64,000 nucleotides of DNA from Leptospira ainazelensis (GTDB lineage: Bacteria; Spirochaetota; Leptospiria; Leptospirales; Leptospiraceae), in the NCBI RefSeq assembly GCF_016918785.1, contig NZ_JAFFPT010000045.1, forward strand, positions 186,001 through 250,000, read 5' to 3'. This document shows, in pieces, positions 1 to 15,114 of this stretch. Position 1 is the first letter of the stretch. Each line of letters opens with the position of its first letter. Below the pieces are notes generated by a model. The model was not told where the DNA came from, searched no databases, and saw nothing but the letters and a program-made list of their open reading frames with translations. The translations under genes and the position numbers were made by a program.

Positions 1-166
1 CTCCCGTATTCGGTTCGGCTCCGGAATCATCGGGCGCGTCTACCGTTTGCGGAAGTTTCGATTTTTCATGAAGTCGGTTTCCGGATTCTGCATTTAATAC
101 GGAACTCAAAATACCGAATACGATTACGCAGAGAAAATACTTTTGAAGTTTTGAATATAAGGACAT
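1..166 (-). CDS. Secreted protein, N-terminal fragment
   Basis: Reading leftward from an ATG at 166, the frame stays open to the window edge and gives about 55 residues beginning MSLYSKLQKYFLCVIVFGI. Residues 1-26 look like a signal peptide: a short basic start, a hydrophobic core (FLCVIVFGILSSV) and a likely cut after LNA. The following residues (ESGNRLHEKSKLPQTVDAPD) are polar and look disordered. An AAAGG Shine-Dalgarno-like stretch lies just upstream of the ATG. It is divergent from hflX. The C-terminal part lies outside the window, so no family can be given; export to the periplasm or envelope is the only supported inference. Confidence 0.6.
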   Translation of the reverse strand, partial: MSLYSKLQKYFLCVIVFGILSSVLNAESGNRLHEKSKLPQTVDAPDDSGAEPNTG

Positions 167-333
167 CGGGTACCTTTGAATGGTAAAATTTTTGCTAAGA
201 TGCTATTTATAAGTTCGTCCGATTTTTCAGCTTTTTCCTGTTTTTTTCCGTGACAAGCATGATTTCCGAGAACCGGAATGCTTGACGGAAGGCTGGAAAC
301 CTGCTAAGTTTTGGCTATCAGGAGAATTTCTTT

Positions 334-2433
<2,100 letters not shown>

Positions 2434-2436
2434 ATT

Positions 2437-2760
2437 TTATCTCTCCGGATAAAGTTTCCCTTCTCTATATTTCAGTCGGACTTTCTCGCTTATTTGAAGC
2501 TCATCGACTCGATACTTCCCTCTCAACACAACTTCGATTTTTCCTCTTTGGGGAATCGGACCTTCGTATTTCAGATACTCCCTTCTATGAGAACGTTTTT
2601 TTTCAAATTCTACAACGCGGCCTTTTAGAAAATCATCCAGATTCTTCTGAGAAGAATCGAAAGTATGAAGTTCCAGTTCTTCGCCGGGATCCAGGAATAA
2701 GTCCAGATGTCCCCCATTCTCCTCAAAATGCAAAGACAAAGTGAAATCTTTCCAACACAT
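2437..2760 (-). CDS. Hypothetical protein, 107 aa
   Basis: I do not recognise this protein. It is a cytosolic-looking 107-residue chain with alternating hydrophobic residues suggesting a small beta-rich fold ([16 protein letters not shown] near the N-terminus, [12 protein letters not shown] near residue 80). The middle is basic ([14 protein letters not shown]). There is no signal peptide or membrane segment. It lies 11 bp after the homoserine dehydrogenase stop and 13 bp before the STAS gene, so it is very likely co-transcribed with both. The spacing and the lack of a competing ORF make it a real gene, but no function can be assigned. Confidence 0.65.
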   Translation of the reverse strand: MCWKDFTLSLHFEENGGHLDLFLDPGEELELHTFDSSQKNLDDFLKGRVVEFEKKRSHRREYLKYEGPIPQRGKIEVVLRGKYRVDELQISEKVRLKYREGKLYPER

Positions 2761-2771
2761 CCCCGGAATTT

Positions 2772-4061
2772 TTAGAGTTTATCCTCTAATCGAATCGCAA
2801 CGGAAGTATGGCGGATCAGAGATAGGCCGTCTATGATCTTCAATGATTTCTTTATATTCTCTTCGGTCGCCGGATGTGTTATCACAACCACTTCGACCGG
2901 TTCTTTTTCCGCTTCGTTTTGTCTTACCGAAGAGATGGAAATTCCGTGATCTCCCAAAACCTTCGAAATTTCGGAAAGAACCCCCGGAAGATCGACCGTT
3001 GTAAATCGGAGATAATAACGGACCAAAGAACCGTTAGCTTCCGAAACGCTCGCCGGCGGAAACAAATTTTTCTCCGGAGTCAGACCTTTGTTTCTTCTCG
3101 CTCCATAATAGAGAATATCCGAAACGACGGAGGAAGCCGTGGGTAATGACCCGGCTCCTTTTCCTACGAACATTCCCGGACCGGCGTAAGCGGTCTGGTA
3201 GTAGATCGCATTCATCTCGTTCATGATATTCGCGAACGGATGTTTGACCGGGATCATAACAGGTTGTACCCTTGCTTCCAACTGATCTGAAATTTTTCGA
3301 ACCAATCCGAGAAGTTTGATTCTATAACCGAGTTCGCCCGCGAATTGAATGTCCAACCCGCTAATCTTTGTTATACCTTCGATTTGAACGCTCTGTAAAG
3401 GAATTTTTTGAGAGAAAGCTAAACTTCCTAATATGCTAATTTTATGCGCGGTATCGATTCCTTCCACATCGAAGGTCGGATCCTTTTCAGCAAAGCCGAG
3501 TTCTTGCGCGAGATGAAGGGCTTCCGAGTAGTCTAGGTGTTCCAATTCCATTTTGGAAAGAATAAAATTCGTAGTTCCGTTTAAGATTCCGTAAAGAGAT
3601 AGAAAAGAATCGGAACCAAGCCCCGTCTTGATGGAACGAATCACCGGAATGGCTCCTGCGACGGAAGCTTCCATTCCGATTTCCAATCCTCTTTCGTGAG
3701 CAAGTGAGAAGAGTTCCTCTCCTCTTTGAGAAAGGAGAGCTTTGTTTGCGGTGATTACGGTTTTTCCATTTTTTAAGGATTCGCTTACGATCGTATAAGC
3801 GACGTCAGTCCCTCCGACGAGTTCTAAGATCATATCGATTTCCGGATCGGAGATGATTTTTTTAAAATCGGATTCTAATTTGCAATCGGGAAAGTTCTGT
3901 AATTCTTTTTTGATTTTATCGGGAGTTCGGGTCGAGACGGAGGAGAGAATCAGATCCAAACCGTATTTCTCGCGATATGCGGCACTTTCTTTTTTGAGAA
4001 TCTCGAGAACCCCAGATCCAACGGTTCCAGCTCCAATCAATCCGATTCGAATGCGTTCCAT
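2772..4061 (-). CDS. hom: Homoserine dehydrogenase with C-terminal ACT domain
   Basis: The enzyme reduces aspartate semialdehyde to homoserine with NAD(P)H, the branch point to threonine and methionine. It has an N-terminal Rossmann motif [16 protein letters not shown] (residues 7-22), the conserved ITANKALL around residue 102, and the substrate/catalytic segment [19 protein letters not shown] near residue 200. The C-terminal ACT domain (about 345-425, [20 protein letters not shown]) normally gives threonine feedback inhibition. At 429 residues it is the usual length of a stand-alone, ACT-bearing enzyme, not fused to aspartokinase. It heads the small operon that also carries the 107-aa protein and the STAS protein. 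Confidence 0.95.
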   Translation of the reverse strand: MERIRIGLIGAGTVGSGVLEILKKESAAYREKYGLDLILSSVSTRTPDKIKKELQNFPDCKLESDFKKIISDPEIDMILELVGGTDVAYTIVSESLKNGKTVITANKALLSQRGEELFSLAHERGLEIGMEASVAGAIPVIRSIKTGLGSDSFLSLYGILNGTTNFILSKMELEHLDYSEALHLAQELGFAEKDPTFDVEGIDTAHKISILGSLAFSQKIPLQSVQIEGITKISGLDIQFAGELGYRIKLLGLVRKISDQLEARVQPVMIPVKHPFANIMNEMNAIYYQTAYAGPGMFVGKGAGSLPTASSVVSDILYYGARRNKGLTPEKNLFPPASVSEANGSLVRYYLRFTTVDLPGVLSEISKVLGDHGISISSVRQNEAEKEPVEVVVITHPATEENIKKSLKIIDGLSLIRHTSVAIRLEDKL

Positions 4062-4197
4062 GGATTACCATCTTCGAAATTTGCAGGGAGGATTCACTCA
4101 ATTTTCATTGGAAAAGGCTTCGTTCCGGGAAGGATTGAAATTTTAATTTACAACATTTCATTTCTCTGGTACGAATCAAAGATAAGTTTTTAAATTC

Positions 4198-4840
<643 letters not shown>

Positions 4841-4992
4841 AAATAATCGAAAGAATCCGGAAGGGAAGAAGAATGTAAAATTTTCTCTTCCGGAAAAAAA
4901 ATCCCCGCTCCATTCGACTTTTTCGACTTCAAAAAATTCTTCTCCTAATAAAAACGTTTCAAAAAAAGAATCCAGAGAAATAGGAACTCCTC

Positions 4993-6264
<1,272 letters not shown>

Positions 6265-6289
6265 AGAAACTAGAAACGTTTAGTTTTTA

Positions 6290-6456
6290 TAGGAGTTCCT
6301 ACATTTGAGTAGAGGAACTTTTTACTTGCAAAAGTCGAGTTTTCTGATAGAGGAAAGTCTCCGGAGTTTTCCCGCCACCGCTCCCCTCCACCCAAAAATT
6401 CAGGGCGGGGCCGCGACTTTCACGGTGGACTGTCGTTGTTACGACGGGACTTTTTT
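6290..6456 (+). repeat. Dispersed structured repeat A, copy 1
   Basis: This element has two close relatives at 22294-22449 (minus) and 32079-32243 (plus). Shared parts in order are a leading GGAGTTCC palindrome half, TTGCAAAA, TGATAGAGGAAA, CGGAGTTTTCC or similar, a C-rich/G-rich pair that can form a hairpin (CCTCCACCC / GGGCGGGG), and GTCGTTGTTACGAC, a 5-bp stem with a TGTT loop followed here by GGGAC and six T. It fills the gap between the convergent pyrC and GNAT genes in the same orientation as pyrC. The last hairpin could terminate pyrC transcription. A 61-codon ORF at 6305-6490 runs through it, but the frame is not kept in the other copies. Confidence 0.8.
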
Positions 6457-6499
6457 CGGATCTTTTTCCTTTTCTTTTTTTTCTCAGTAACGGAAAACC

Positions 6500-7240
6500 T
6501 TAGCTCCAATGACGGAGAAGAATCGACTTTTGAAACCCTAATTTCTCGTAGATTCCTTTTCCCATTTCTGTTGCGTGCAAAATTATAATTCCGGAAAATT
6601 CTTTCCTGATTTCCTCTAAGATATATTGCACCAAAACGGAAGCGTATCCAAAACCTCTTCGTCCTGGATCGGTCGTGATCGAATATAATCCGAAAGATTT
6701 TTCGTTAAAGAACGTCATACCGGTTGTGACCAAGGTTTGATCTATAAAACCTCCGAAAATTCGAAAGGAATTTTGATCCAATAATTTCAGATAAAGATTT
6801 TCGCGATCGTTCGATTCAAAGGAAACGTTTACGATTTTGAGCCAGCTTCTTAATTCTTCTTTACTTTCGATTTTTCTAATATTCAAATCGCTACCGGAAA
6901 ATTTTCTATCGGAAAGAATGGGGTTTCCGGCTAAATACATTCCCCACTGTTCGTTGCAGTCCCTGTATCCGAGTTCTCCGAGAATATTCTCATGATAGCG
7001 AGAATCCAGGAAGTCGAGTACGTCCGATCGGAGACCTTCTTCTCTAAGAGATAGAATCTCTTCTTTTAAAGAAATTGGAGAGAGTCTTTCTTTCAAAACG
7101 ATTCTTGTGAACCAATCCGAATCCGCATTGGAATAAAAAACAAAATTCTTACGATCCAAAATCCGGGACCCGATCAGGGTAGAAAGAACTCTGTGCAAGT
7201 CCGTATAATTTTTTGCGACCTCGGAAATTTCAGGACTCAT
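6500..7240 (-). CDS. GNAT-family N-acetyltransferase
   Basis: The C-terminal third of this 246-residue protein is a GNAT fold: the strand SFGLYSITTDPGRRGFGYAS (about 180-200) includes the acetyl-CoA pyrophosphate-binding R-R-G-F-G loop, followed by the helix ASVLVQYILEEI and the closing GIYEKLGFQ motif. The N-terminal half has no recognisable domain and may set substrate choice. It starts 2 bp after the patatin gene, so these two are translationally close and probably co-transcribed with cutA. The substrate cannot be inferred from sequence. Confidence 0.85.
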   Translation of the reverse strand: MSPEISEVAKNYTDLHRVLSTLIGSRILDRKNFVFYSNADSDWFTRIVLKERLSPISLKEEILSLREEGLRSDVLDFLDSRYHENILGELGYRDCNEQWGMYLAGNPILSDRKFSGSDLNIRKIESKEELRSWLKIVNVSFESNDRENLYLKLLDQNSFRIFGGFIDQTLVTTGMTFFNEKSFGLYSITTDPGRRGFGYASVLVQYILEEIRKEFSGIIILHATEMGKGIYEKLGFQKSILLRHWS

Positions 7241-7242
7241 AA

Positions 7243-8079
<837 letters not shown>

Positions 8080-8100
8080 ATTCTATTTTTGGAATGTAGT

Positions 8101-8421
8101 TTATTCAGGAAGAATTTCTTCGAATATCCAGTTGAAATAATCCCGATTCCCTTCCAACAAAGGAAGACTGACGATACAAGGGATAGAATAACTATGCAAA
8201 GACTTCACTCTCAGTGTGAGTTCGGTCATCAGTTCACTTTTGGTTTTTAAGATAAGGACAACTTCAGAGGAGACGACTATTTTTTTTTCCCAGTGATAGA
8301 TTGACTTCATCTTAGGGAGGATATTCGCACAAGCCGCCAGTCTTTCCTCGACCAAAGTTTTTCCAATTTTGAGAGCTTCTTTTTCGCTCTTTACGGTGAT
8401 ATAAACGAGTCTTGGTTCCAT
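8101..8421 (-). CDS. cutA: CutA1 family protein
   Basis: CutA1 is a small trimeric protein with a ferredoxin-like fold, named for divalent-cation tolerance; its exact role is unsettled. The sequence has the family signature: VYITVKSEKEALKIGKTLVE, then RLAACANILP, then IYHWEKKI and EVVLILKT, ending with DYFNWI. I start it at the ATG at 8421 (MEPRLVYIT), which has an AGAGGGA Shine-Dalgarno five bases upstream; a longer frame to 8487 would add 22 basic residues unlike the family and run into the divergent OmpA gene. The resulting 106 residues match normal CutA1 length. Confidence 0.9.
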   Translation of the reverse strand: MEPRLVYITVKSEKEALKIGKTLVEERLAACANILPKMKSIYHWEKKIVVSSEVVLILKTKSELMTELTLRVKSLHSYSIPCIVSLPLLEGNRDYFNWIFEEILPE

Positions 8422-8517
8422 AGTATCCCTCTTTATTTTTCGACAGAATTCCGGATTTTTTCCGAGAGTTTTTTGGTCTTTTCTCATGTTTTAGAGAATT
8501 CTTACGAAACTATAAGT

Positions 8518-9903
<1,386 letters not shown>

Positions 9904-10120
9904 TTGGGTTTTTTCGCCGTGAATACAAACGTTAAGAGGGATGTTCGGAATTTGATTCCGATCGTATCGACTAACAAAATGGATACGATTCTTTTCCTTT
10001 TGTAAATTATTTATCGAGTTAATCCATATTTGAACGATCGAAATTTCTTTCAGGTTTGATCTATTAATTCTTGCAAATTCTGATTTGTCGTTTATCTAAG
10101 ACCCTTCGGTGGAAGCAAAG

Positions 10121-12730
10121 GTGAATAACGGCCATAAAAGAAATTGGAAATCCTTTCGATATCGATTTCTCTTATCAATTTTGTTATTCGTATCCTCCCA
10201 ACTTTTCTCTTTTCCTACCGTTCTCACTAAGGATTGGATGCTCTCTGCGGGCAGAAACACGGATCTTTCCGTCGATGATTCGACTTGGAAAAAATTGGAT
10301 TCGCTTCCGATTCCAAAAGAGAGGATTAAAAACCTTTCTCTTCCGGAAGATTCCCCGTATACGATCACCCTACTCAAAAAAATCGAAATTTCTAAAACCG
10401 AGATCGATGAGCTCAACTCGGACGGGCTTTCCTTACATTTTCCATTATTTACGAACGTTTATGAAGTCTTTTTTAACGGAGTGAAGGTGGGAGAGGGAGG
10501 TTTGATTTCCGGCGGAAGAATTCTCAAAAACGGGTTTAAGAGACACGTCATTCTTACGATTCCGGAGGATAAGGTTAGAATCGGAAAGAATGAAATCAGA
10601 GTGGTTCTTTCGGCGGATCCAGGGGAAGAGCTTGATGCATACGCAAGTTTTGATTCTACACCGGTGCTTTTAGACCTTCAATCTAGAAACGCGTCGATTC
10701 TTTCGGAACGTTCCACTTTGATGCTTTTGTTTTTATATCTTTTCGTCGGTTTTTATCATCTCCTTTTTTATTTCAAACGTCCCGAGGAGAAATATAATCT
10801 TTTCTTCGGGCTTTTTTCCATTCTGCTTTCTGCATATATTTATTTTCGAAGTAATTCCGTTTACGAGTTAAACTTGGATCCGTTTTTGCAAATGAAAATC
10901 GAATATATGATCGTATTCAACATACCGACTTTCTTTCTGTTATTCCTGGACGCCTTTTTCGAATCCAAGATCAGTTCGATTTCCCGTTTTTATCAATTTT
11001 TTGCGCTCGCGCTTTCTTCTTTGATTCCGTTTTCGAGCAGAATTATCTGCGTCTTTTTACTTCAGGTTTGGCAGTTTTCGATATTCTTATTCGTATTTTA
11101 TTCTTTATATATCATGTTTAGAGCGCTGATCCGGAGGAATCAGGATTCGGTCCGTCTTTTTGCGGGTTTTACGATTTTGATAATTTCCGCGATTGCCGAT
11201 TTGATCGGATCTATGCAATGGTTTCCCTTTTTAGAAAATTATGGACTTCTAAAATACGGTTTTTTCACTTTTGAGTTGGGTATCGTCTTCATTCTCGCGA
11301 ATCGTTTTCTTCGGGTCCATAGCGAGGTGGAAGAATTAAACCTGGATCTGGATCAAAAGGTAAAAGAACGAACAGGGCAATTGCAGGAAACTCTAAGTCA
11401 AATTCAGGAACTGAAGGTTCAACAGGACGGGGACTATTTTCTTACTTCCCTTTTATTGGATCCGCTAAACCGACATCATCTTCAAAACGAATCCATTTTT
11501 CTGGAGGGTTTTAGCCGTCAGAAAAAACAATTCGAGTTTAAACAATGGAAAAAGGAGATCGGCGGAGACATCATCATCGCGGACGAAATGGTTTTAAAAG
11601 ATCGAAGATATCTCGTTTTTGTAAACGGAGACGCGATGGGAAAATCCATACAAGGAGCGGGCGGTGCTTTGGTCTTAGGAGTTGTGTTTCGTTCTTTCCT
11701 TTCGAGAACTAAAACGGTTTCCTCTTATAAATCGAAACCTCCCGAAGTCTGGCTCAAGGATTGTTTTTCCGAACTTCAAAATATCTTTGAGTCTTTTGAC
11801 GGTTCTATGTTGGTTTCGGTCGTTCTCGGTTTGGTTGATTTAGAATCCGGGATTTTTTATTTTTTAAACGCGGAACATCCCTGGACAGTTCTTTATAGAG
11901 ACGGAGTCGCCTCGTTTATCGAAGATAAATTAGAACTTCGTAAAATAGGAATCACCGGTTTGGAAAGCAAGATGAAAGTAAAAACATTCTTTCTGGAAAA
12001 AGGGGATTCTATCTTTATCGGATCCGACGGAAGGGACGATTTGTTATTGGGAATCGACCCGGACGGAACCCGTTTGATCAACGAAGACGAATCTCAATTT
12101 CTAAAACGAATCGAGGAATCCAGAGGGGACTTAGGCCTTCTCGTACAATCACTTCGTAATTTTGGAGAACTCACGGACGATTTGAGTATCATTAAATTCT
12201 CTTATTTGAAAACGCCGATTCGTTTTCAAAACGTCGCGGATTCGAACTCTGAAAATTTCCCGGATGAGATCTATTTAAAGTATTTGGAAAACGAAAATTG
12301 GGAAGAGGCGGTTTACCATCTTGAAAATTTAAAAAATAAACTTTCGGGCCGACCGATTTCGGCGGGTATTAAAAAGGAAATGGCGAAAGTATATTATAAA
12401 ACCGGAAAGTATGAAGAAGCCCTTGTTCTTTTTGAAGAGCTGATTTCGAACTTCCCGGAAGACGTTGAAAATATGTTTCTTGCTTCCTTGATTTATAAGA
12501 GGTTCAATCGGTATCGTCAAGCAGTCGAGCTTGGGGAAAGGGTTCTGTTGAGAGAACCTGAATTTTTGAACAACGTAGCTCATCTCGCGGAATCTTATCT
12601 TTTTATTCATAAACGCGAAACGACGATTCAACTTTTGGAAAAAGTGGATCAATTGGACCCGACCAATTCCCACGCAAAAAGAATAAGAATTCAAATGGGA
12701 AAACCCCTTCCGGATCACAGAAACGGTTAA
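10121..12730 (+). CDS. 7TMR-DISM / SpoIIE-type phosphatase with TPR tail
   Basis: A membrane sensor phosphatase. Domains in order: signal peptide (about 1-30), periplasmic jelly-roll-like 7TMR-DISM extracellular region (about 35-190), seven transmembrane helices (about 200-390), coiled coil with KVKERTGQLQETLSQIQEL, PP2C/SpoIIE domain (about 460-700) and a TPR-like tail (about 720-865, EEAVYHLENLKNKL and KTGKYEEALVLFEEL). The phosphatase is of a divergent type: IGGDIIIAD, NGDAMGKSIQGAGG in place of the usual DVSGHG, GSDGRDD and TDDLSI keep the acidic metal ligands. GTG at 10121 has GGAAG upstream; GTG at 10109 is possible. The stop shares a TTAA with the convergent PRPP synthetase gene. The target is probably a STAS protein but is not shown. 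Confidence 0.88.
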   Translation: MNNGHKRNWKSFRYRFLLSILLFVSSQLFSFPTVLTKDWMLSAGRNTDLSVDDSTWKKLDSLPIPKERIKNLSLPEDSPYTITLLKKIEISKTEIDELNSDGLSLHFPLFTNVYEVFFNGVKVGEGGLISGGRILKNGFKRHVILTIPEDKVRIGKNEIRVVLSADPGEELDAYASFDSTPVLLDLQSRNASILSERSTLMLLFLYLFVGFYHLLFYFKRPEEKYNLFFGLFSILLSAYIYFRSNSVYELNLDPFLQMKIEYMIVFNIPTFFLLFLDAFFESKISSISRFYQFFALALSSLIPFSSRIICVFLLQVWQFSIFLFVFYSLYIMFRALIRRNQDSVRLFAGFTILIISAIADLIGSMQWFPFLENYGLLKYGFFTFELGIVFILANRFLRVHSEVEELNLDLDQKVKERTGQLQETLSQIQELKVQQDGDYFLTSLLLDPLNRHHLQNESIFLEGFSRQKKQFEFKQWKKEIGGDIIIADEMVLKDRRYLVFVNGDAMGKSIQGAGGALVLGVVFRSFLSRTKTVSSYKSKPPEVWLKDCFSELQNIFESFDGSMLVSVVLGLVDLESGIFYFLNAEHPWTVLYRDGVASFIEDKLELRKIGITGLESKMKVKTFFLEKGDSIFIGSDGRDDLLLGIDPDGTRLINEDESQFLKRIEESRGDLGLLVQSLRNFGELTDDLSIIKFSYLKTPIRFQNVADSNSENFPDEIYLKYLENENWEEAVYHLENLKNKLSGRPISAGIKKEMAKVYYKTGKYEEALVLFEELISNFPEDVENMFLASLIYKRFNRYRQAVELGERVLLREPEFLNNVAHLAESYLFIHKRETTIQLLEKVDQLDPTNSHAKRIRIQMGKPLPDHRNG

Positions 12731-13602
12731 AATAGGTTTTCGCTTAACAATTTACTGACGTCGATCTGATTGCTGATATGTTCGATCGTGTTCGTAGTCG
12801 CGATTAGTTCGACGCCGGAATTGACCAATTCTTGATATGCGTCGTCCGCAAAAATCCCGTGAACGCATACGCAGATCGCGGGTTTCATTCCCGTTTCTTT
12901 CAGATGTCCGATCGTTTCGAGTAAGGTCTTCCCGGTTGAAATGATGTCGTCTATTAAAACCGGTGTGTGGTCTTTGAATTTTTCCAAACGAGGTATGCTG
13001 ACTTCCACTTCTCGGTCCCCCTTTCTTATTTTTTCCAAAACGGTAAAAGGTGATTTGGAAAGCTCTGCAACTTCTTTTACCCATTGACTGCTTTCCGAGT
13101 CGGGCCCGATCAAGATAGGTTTTTTAATTTCACTTTGAATGTAATCCGCAATCAAAGAGGTTGCGTGCACGGATTTGCACGGAATTTTGTAGATCTCGTT
13201 CAAGTCCTTGATTCTATGAAGATGCGGATCAATCGTAATCAATGAATCGGTGTAACGGGATAATAAGGTCGCGAAATATTTTGCGGTAATTCCCTCGCCG
13301 CTTTGAAATACCTTATCCTGTCTCATATAACAAAGATAAGGCGAAATGAGATGAATCTTTACCGCTCCCAAGGACTTGGCCGTTTCGCAAAAAAATATCA
13401 GAGAAAGAATTTTAGAATCCGGCTGATTCAAAGAGCAGACAAGGTAAATTTCGGATTCTTTAATGTTTTCAAGAATTCTGCAATGGGATTCGCCATCCGG
13501 ATAATTTCCAAATTCTACTTCGCCGATCTCGAACCCGGAAAGTAAGGAAATGGATTTTGTCAAAGAATCGTTTTCAGGAAAAGAAAATAAAATTCGTTTC
13601 AT
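12727..13602 (-). CDS. Divergent ribose-phosphate pyrophosphokinase paralogue
   Basis: PRPP synthetases make 5-phosphoribosyl diphosphate from ribose 5-phosphate and ATP. This 291-residue protein keeps the main elements: FGNYPDGES, the catalytic flexible loop CYMRQDKVFQSGEGITAKYF (about 90-110), TIDPHLHRI, and the PRPP loop PVLIDDIISTGKTL (about 217). It differs from the standard enzyme at 54048 ([17 protein letters not shown]) and is closer in style to archaeal-type enzymes. It ends an operon with the phosphorylase (8-bp gap) and beta-CASP nuclease, which suggests a salvage role or use of a phosphorylase product rather than bulk PRPP supply; that is inference. The stop overlaps the convergent phosphatase by 4 bp. 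Confidence 0.85.
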   Translation of the reverse strand: MKRILFSFPENDSLTKSISLLSGFEIGEVEFGNYPDGESHCRILENIKESEIYLVCSLNQPDSKILSLIFFCETAKSLGAVKIHLISPYLCYMRQDKVFQSGEGITAKYFATLLSRYTDSLITIDPHLHRIKDLNEIYKIPCKSVHATSLIADYIQSEIKKPILIGPDSESSQWVKEVAELSKSPFTVLEKIRKGDREVEVSIPRLEKFKDHTPVLIDDIISTGKTLLETIGHLKETGMKPAICVCVHGIFADDAYQELVNSGVELIATTNTIEHISNQIDVSKLLSENLF

Positions 13603-13610
13603 ATCGTTTA

Positions 13611-15113
13611 TTAAAGAATCGTTATGATGTCTATTTGAGTTCTCAAATAGTCGGATGCGTATTCCAATTCGCCGACGGATTCCGCGTGGATCGTATAAAG
13701 AAGTTCTCCTTTTTCGATTTTCCTTCCGATCGGAGATAGAAAGTGGACTCCCGCAGACGGAGAACTGGGAGCGCCTGCGAGTCTCGCGATTTTAGCGATT
13801 CTTCGGTTGTCGATTTCGGATACGATACCCGCTTTTTCGGAAAGAACGTTGAGATGAAACTCCGCGACGGTGGGCTCCTTTATTCCGCCTTGAGCTTTAC
13901 AGATCGCTTCAAACTTGTTCCACGCTTTTCCGGATTCTAAGATTTCCTTTGCGATTTGGATTCCGTTTTGACGTTTAAACACATCAGAAAATTCTAATAT
14001 GGCCGCAGCCATTAAAAGCGCCCTTTCTTTTAGGTCGCTCGGGGCGTCCGGTTCGTTTTTAAGGACCGATATACAATCTCTGATTTCCAACGATGGGCCG
14101 ATTCCTCTTCCGATCGGTTGAGATCCGTCCGAAATAATCACTCTGACTTTCAATCCGACCGACTTACCTACGACCGTAAAATAGTATTTTAGCTTTTCTG
14201 CATCTTCTTCGGTCCGAATTTTTGCCGTTTTTCCTACCGGGATATCGATTACGACGTGTGTGGAACCGGCGGCGGCCTTTTTGGACAGAACCGATGCGAT
14301 CATCTGACCGAGACTGTCCACTTCCAAGGCCCGTTCAACCCGAATCAAAATATCGTCTGCCGGACTCAAACCGATGGAGCCGCCCCATGCAATACAACCG
14401 CCTTCCTGTTCCACGACCGATTTCATCTTTTCAAGAGTCAAGTTTACCGTCGTGACGGCTTCCATCGTATCTGCGGTTCCTGCTGGAGAAGTAATCGCTC
14501 TCGAAGAAGTTTTAGGAATCGTAAGCCCTGCGGCTGCGATGATCGAAACTACGATAGGAGTAGTTCTGTTGCCGGGGAGACCGCCTACACAGTGTTTATC
14601 GACGATTACTTTGCTGTTCCATTTCAAAATAGAACCTGCGTGAATCATAGCTTTTGTGAGAGATTTGATTTCTTCTAAATTGAGGTGATCACCCGAACAA
14701 GCCGTGATAAAAGAAGCGATTTCAATATTAGAATATTTTTCATCCTTAATGTCTTCTATGATCCTGTGAAAGGCGGCTTCGTCCAGACGGTTTTCATACA
14801 TCTTGGATCGGACGTCGTGCATGGACTGGACGGGTTGTAAGTGGGAAAGCCGAACACGATCTCCTTCTTTTGCGTTTACCGCTTTCCAAGCGCTATTTGA
14901 AAGTCCGGCTTCGCCTTTGTGAAGAATTTTATTCTCTATGATGTTGAGAGAGGCGATGATCGTTTTATCCCCGACTGTTACTTCCACTCGATTGAGTGCA
15001 ACAAAACCTTCCGATTTACAAACGGGGCAATCCCTTCTTAAAAAAATTACGTATTCCTGGTTGGTATCGATTCCTAAATTTTTGAGATAAAGAGTCTCGG
15101 TTCTTTCTTCCAT
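13611..15113 (-). CDS. Archaeal-type thymidine/AMP phosphorylase family protein
   Basis: The 500-residue length and an N-terminal extension of about 90 residues mark the archaeal-type branch of the nucleoside phosphorylase II family, which contains the AMP phosphorylases that split NMPs with phosphate to ribose 1,5-bisphosphate and base. Key sequence: DKHCVGGLPGNRTTPIVVSI (about 180-200, phosphate loop), TSSRAITSPAGTADTMEAV (about 205-225) and the C-terminal PSSPSAGVHFL. Classical thymidine phosphorylases are near 440 residues and lack the extension. The N-terminus also has a CPVC motif at about residue 31. The start is one base past the nuclease stop and the PRPP synthetase follows, so the three form one operon. 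Whether the substrate is a nucleoside or a nucleotide cannot be read from sequence. Confidence 0.85.
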   Translation of the reverse strand: MEERTETLYLKNLGIDTNQEYVIFLRRDCPVCKSEGFVALNRVEVTVGDKTIIASLNIIENKILHKGEAGLSNSAWKAVNAKEGDRVRLSHLQPVQSMHDVRSKMYENRLDEAAFHRIIEDIKDEKYSNIEIASFITACSGDHLNLEEIKSLTKAMIHAGSILKWNSKVIVDKHCVGGLPGNRTTPIVVSIIAAAGLTIPKTSSRAITSPAGTADTMEAVTTVNLTLEKMKSVVEQEGGCIAWGGSIGLSPADDILIRVERALEVDSLGQMIASVLSKKAAAGSTHVVIDIPVGKTAKIRTEEDAEKLKYYFTVVGKSVGLKVRVIISDGSQPIGRGIGPSLEIRDCISVLKNEPDAPSDLKERALLMAAAILEFSDVFKRQNGIQIAKEILESGKAWNKFEAICKAQGGIKEPTVAEFHLNVLSEKAGIVSEIDNRRIAKIARLAGAPSSPSAGVHFLSPIGRKIEKGELLYTIHAESVGELEYASDYLRTQIDIITIL

Positions 15114-15114
15114 T

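Noticed and set aside
4857..4893. Terminator after the Lcl-like gene
   Set aside because: CCGGAAGGGAA / TTCTCTTCCGG can pair, but the stem is followed by A residues, not T, on the plus strand, and there is no converging gene to stop.
6305..6490. 61-codon frame in repeat A as a gene
   Set aside because: The corresponding frames in the other two copies are broken, so the conserved unit is not protein-coding.
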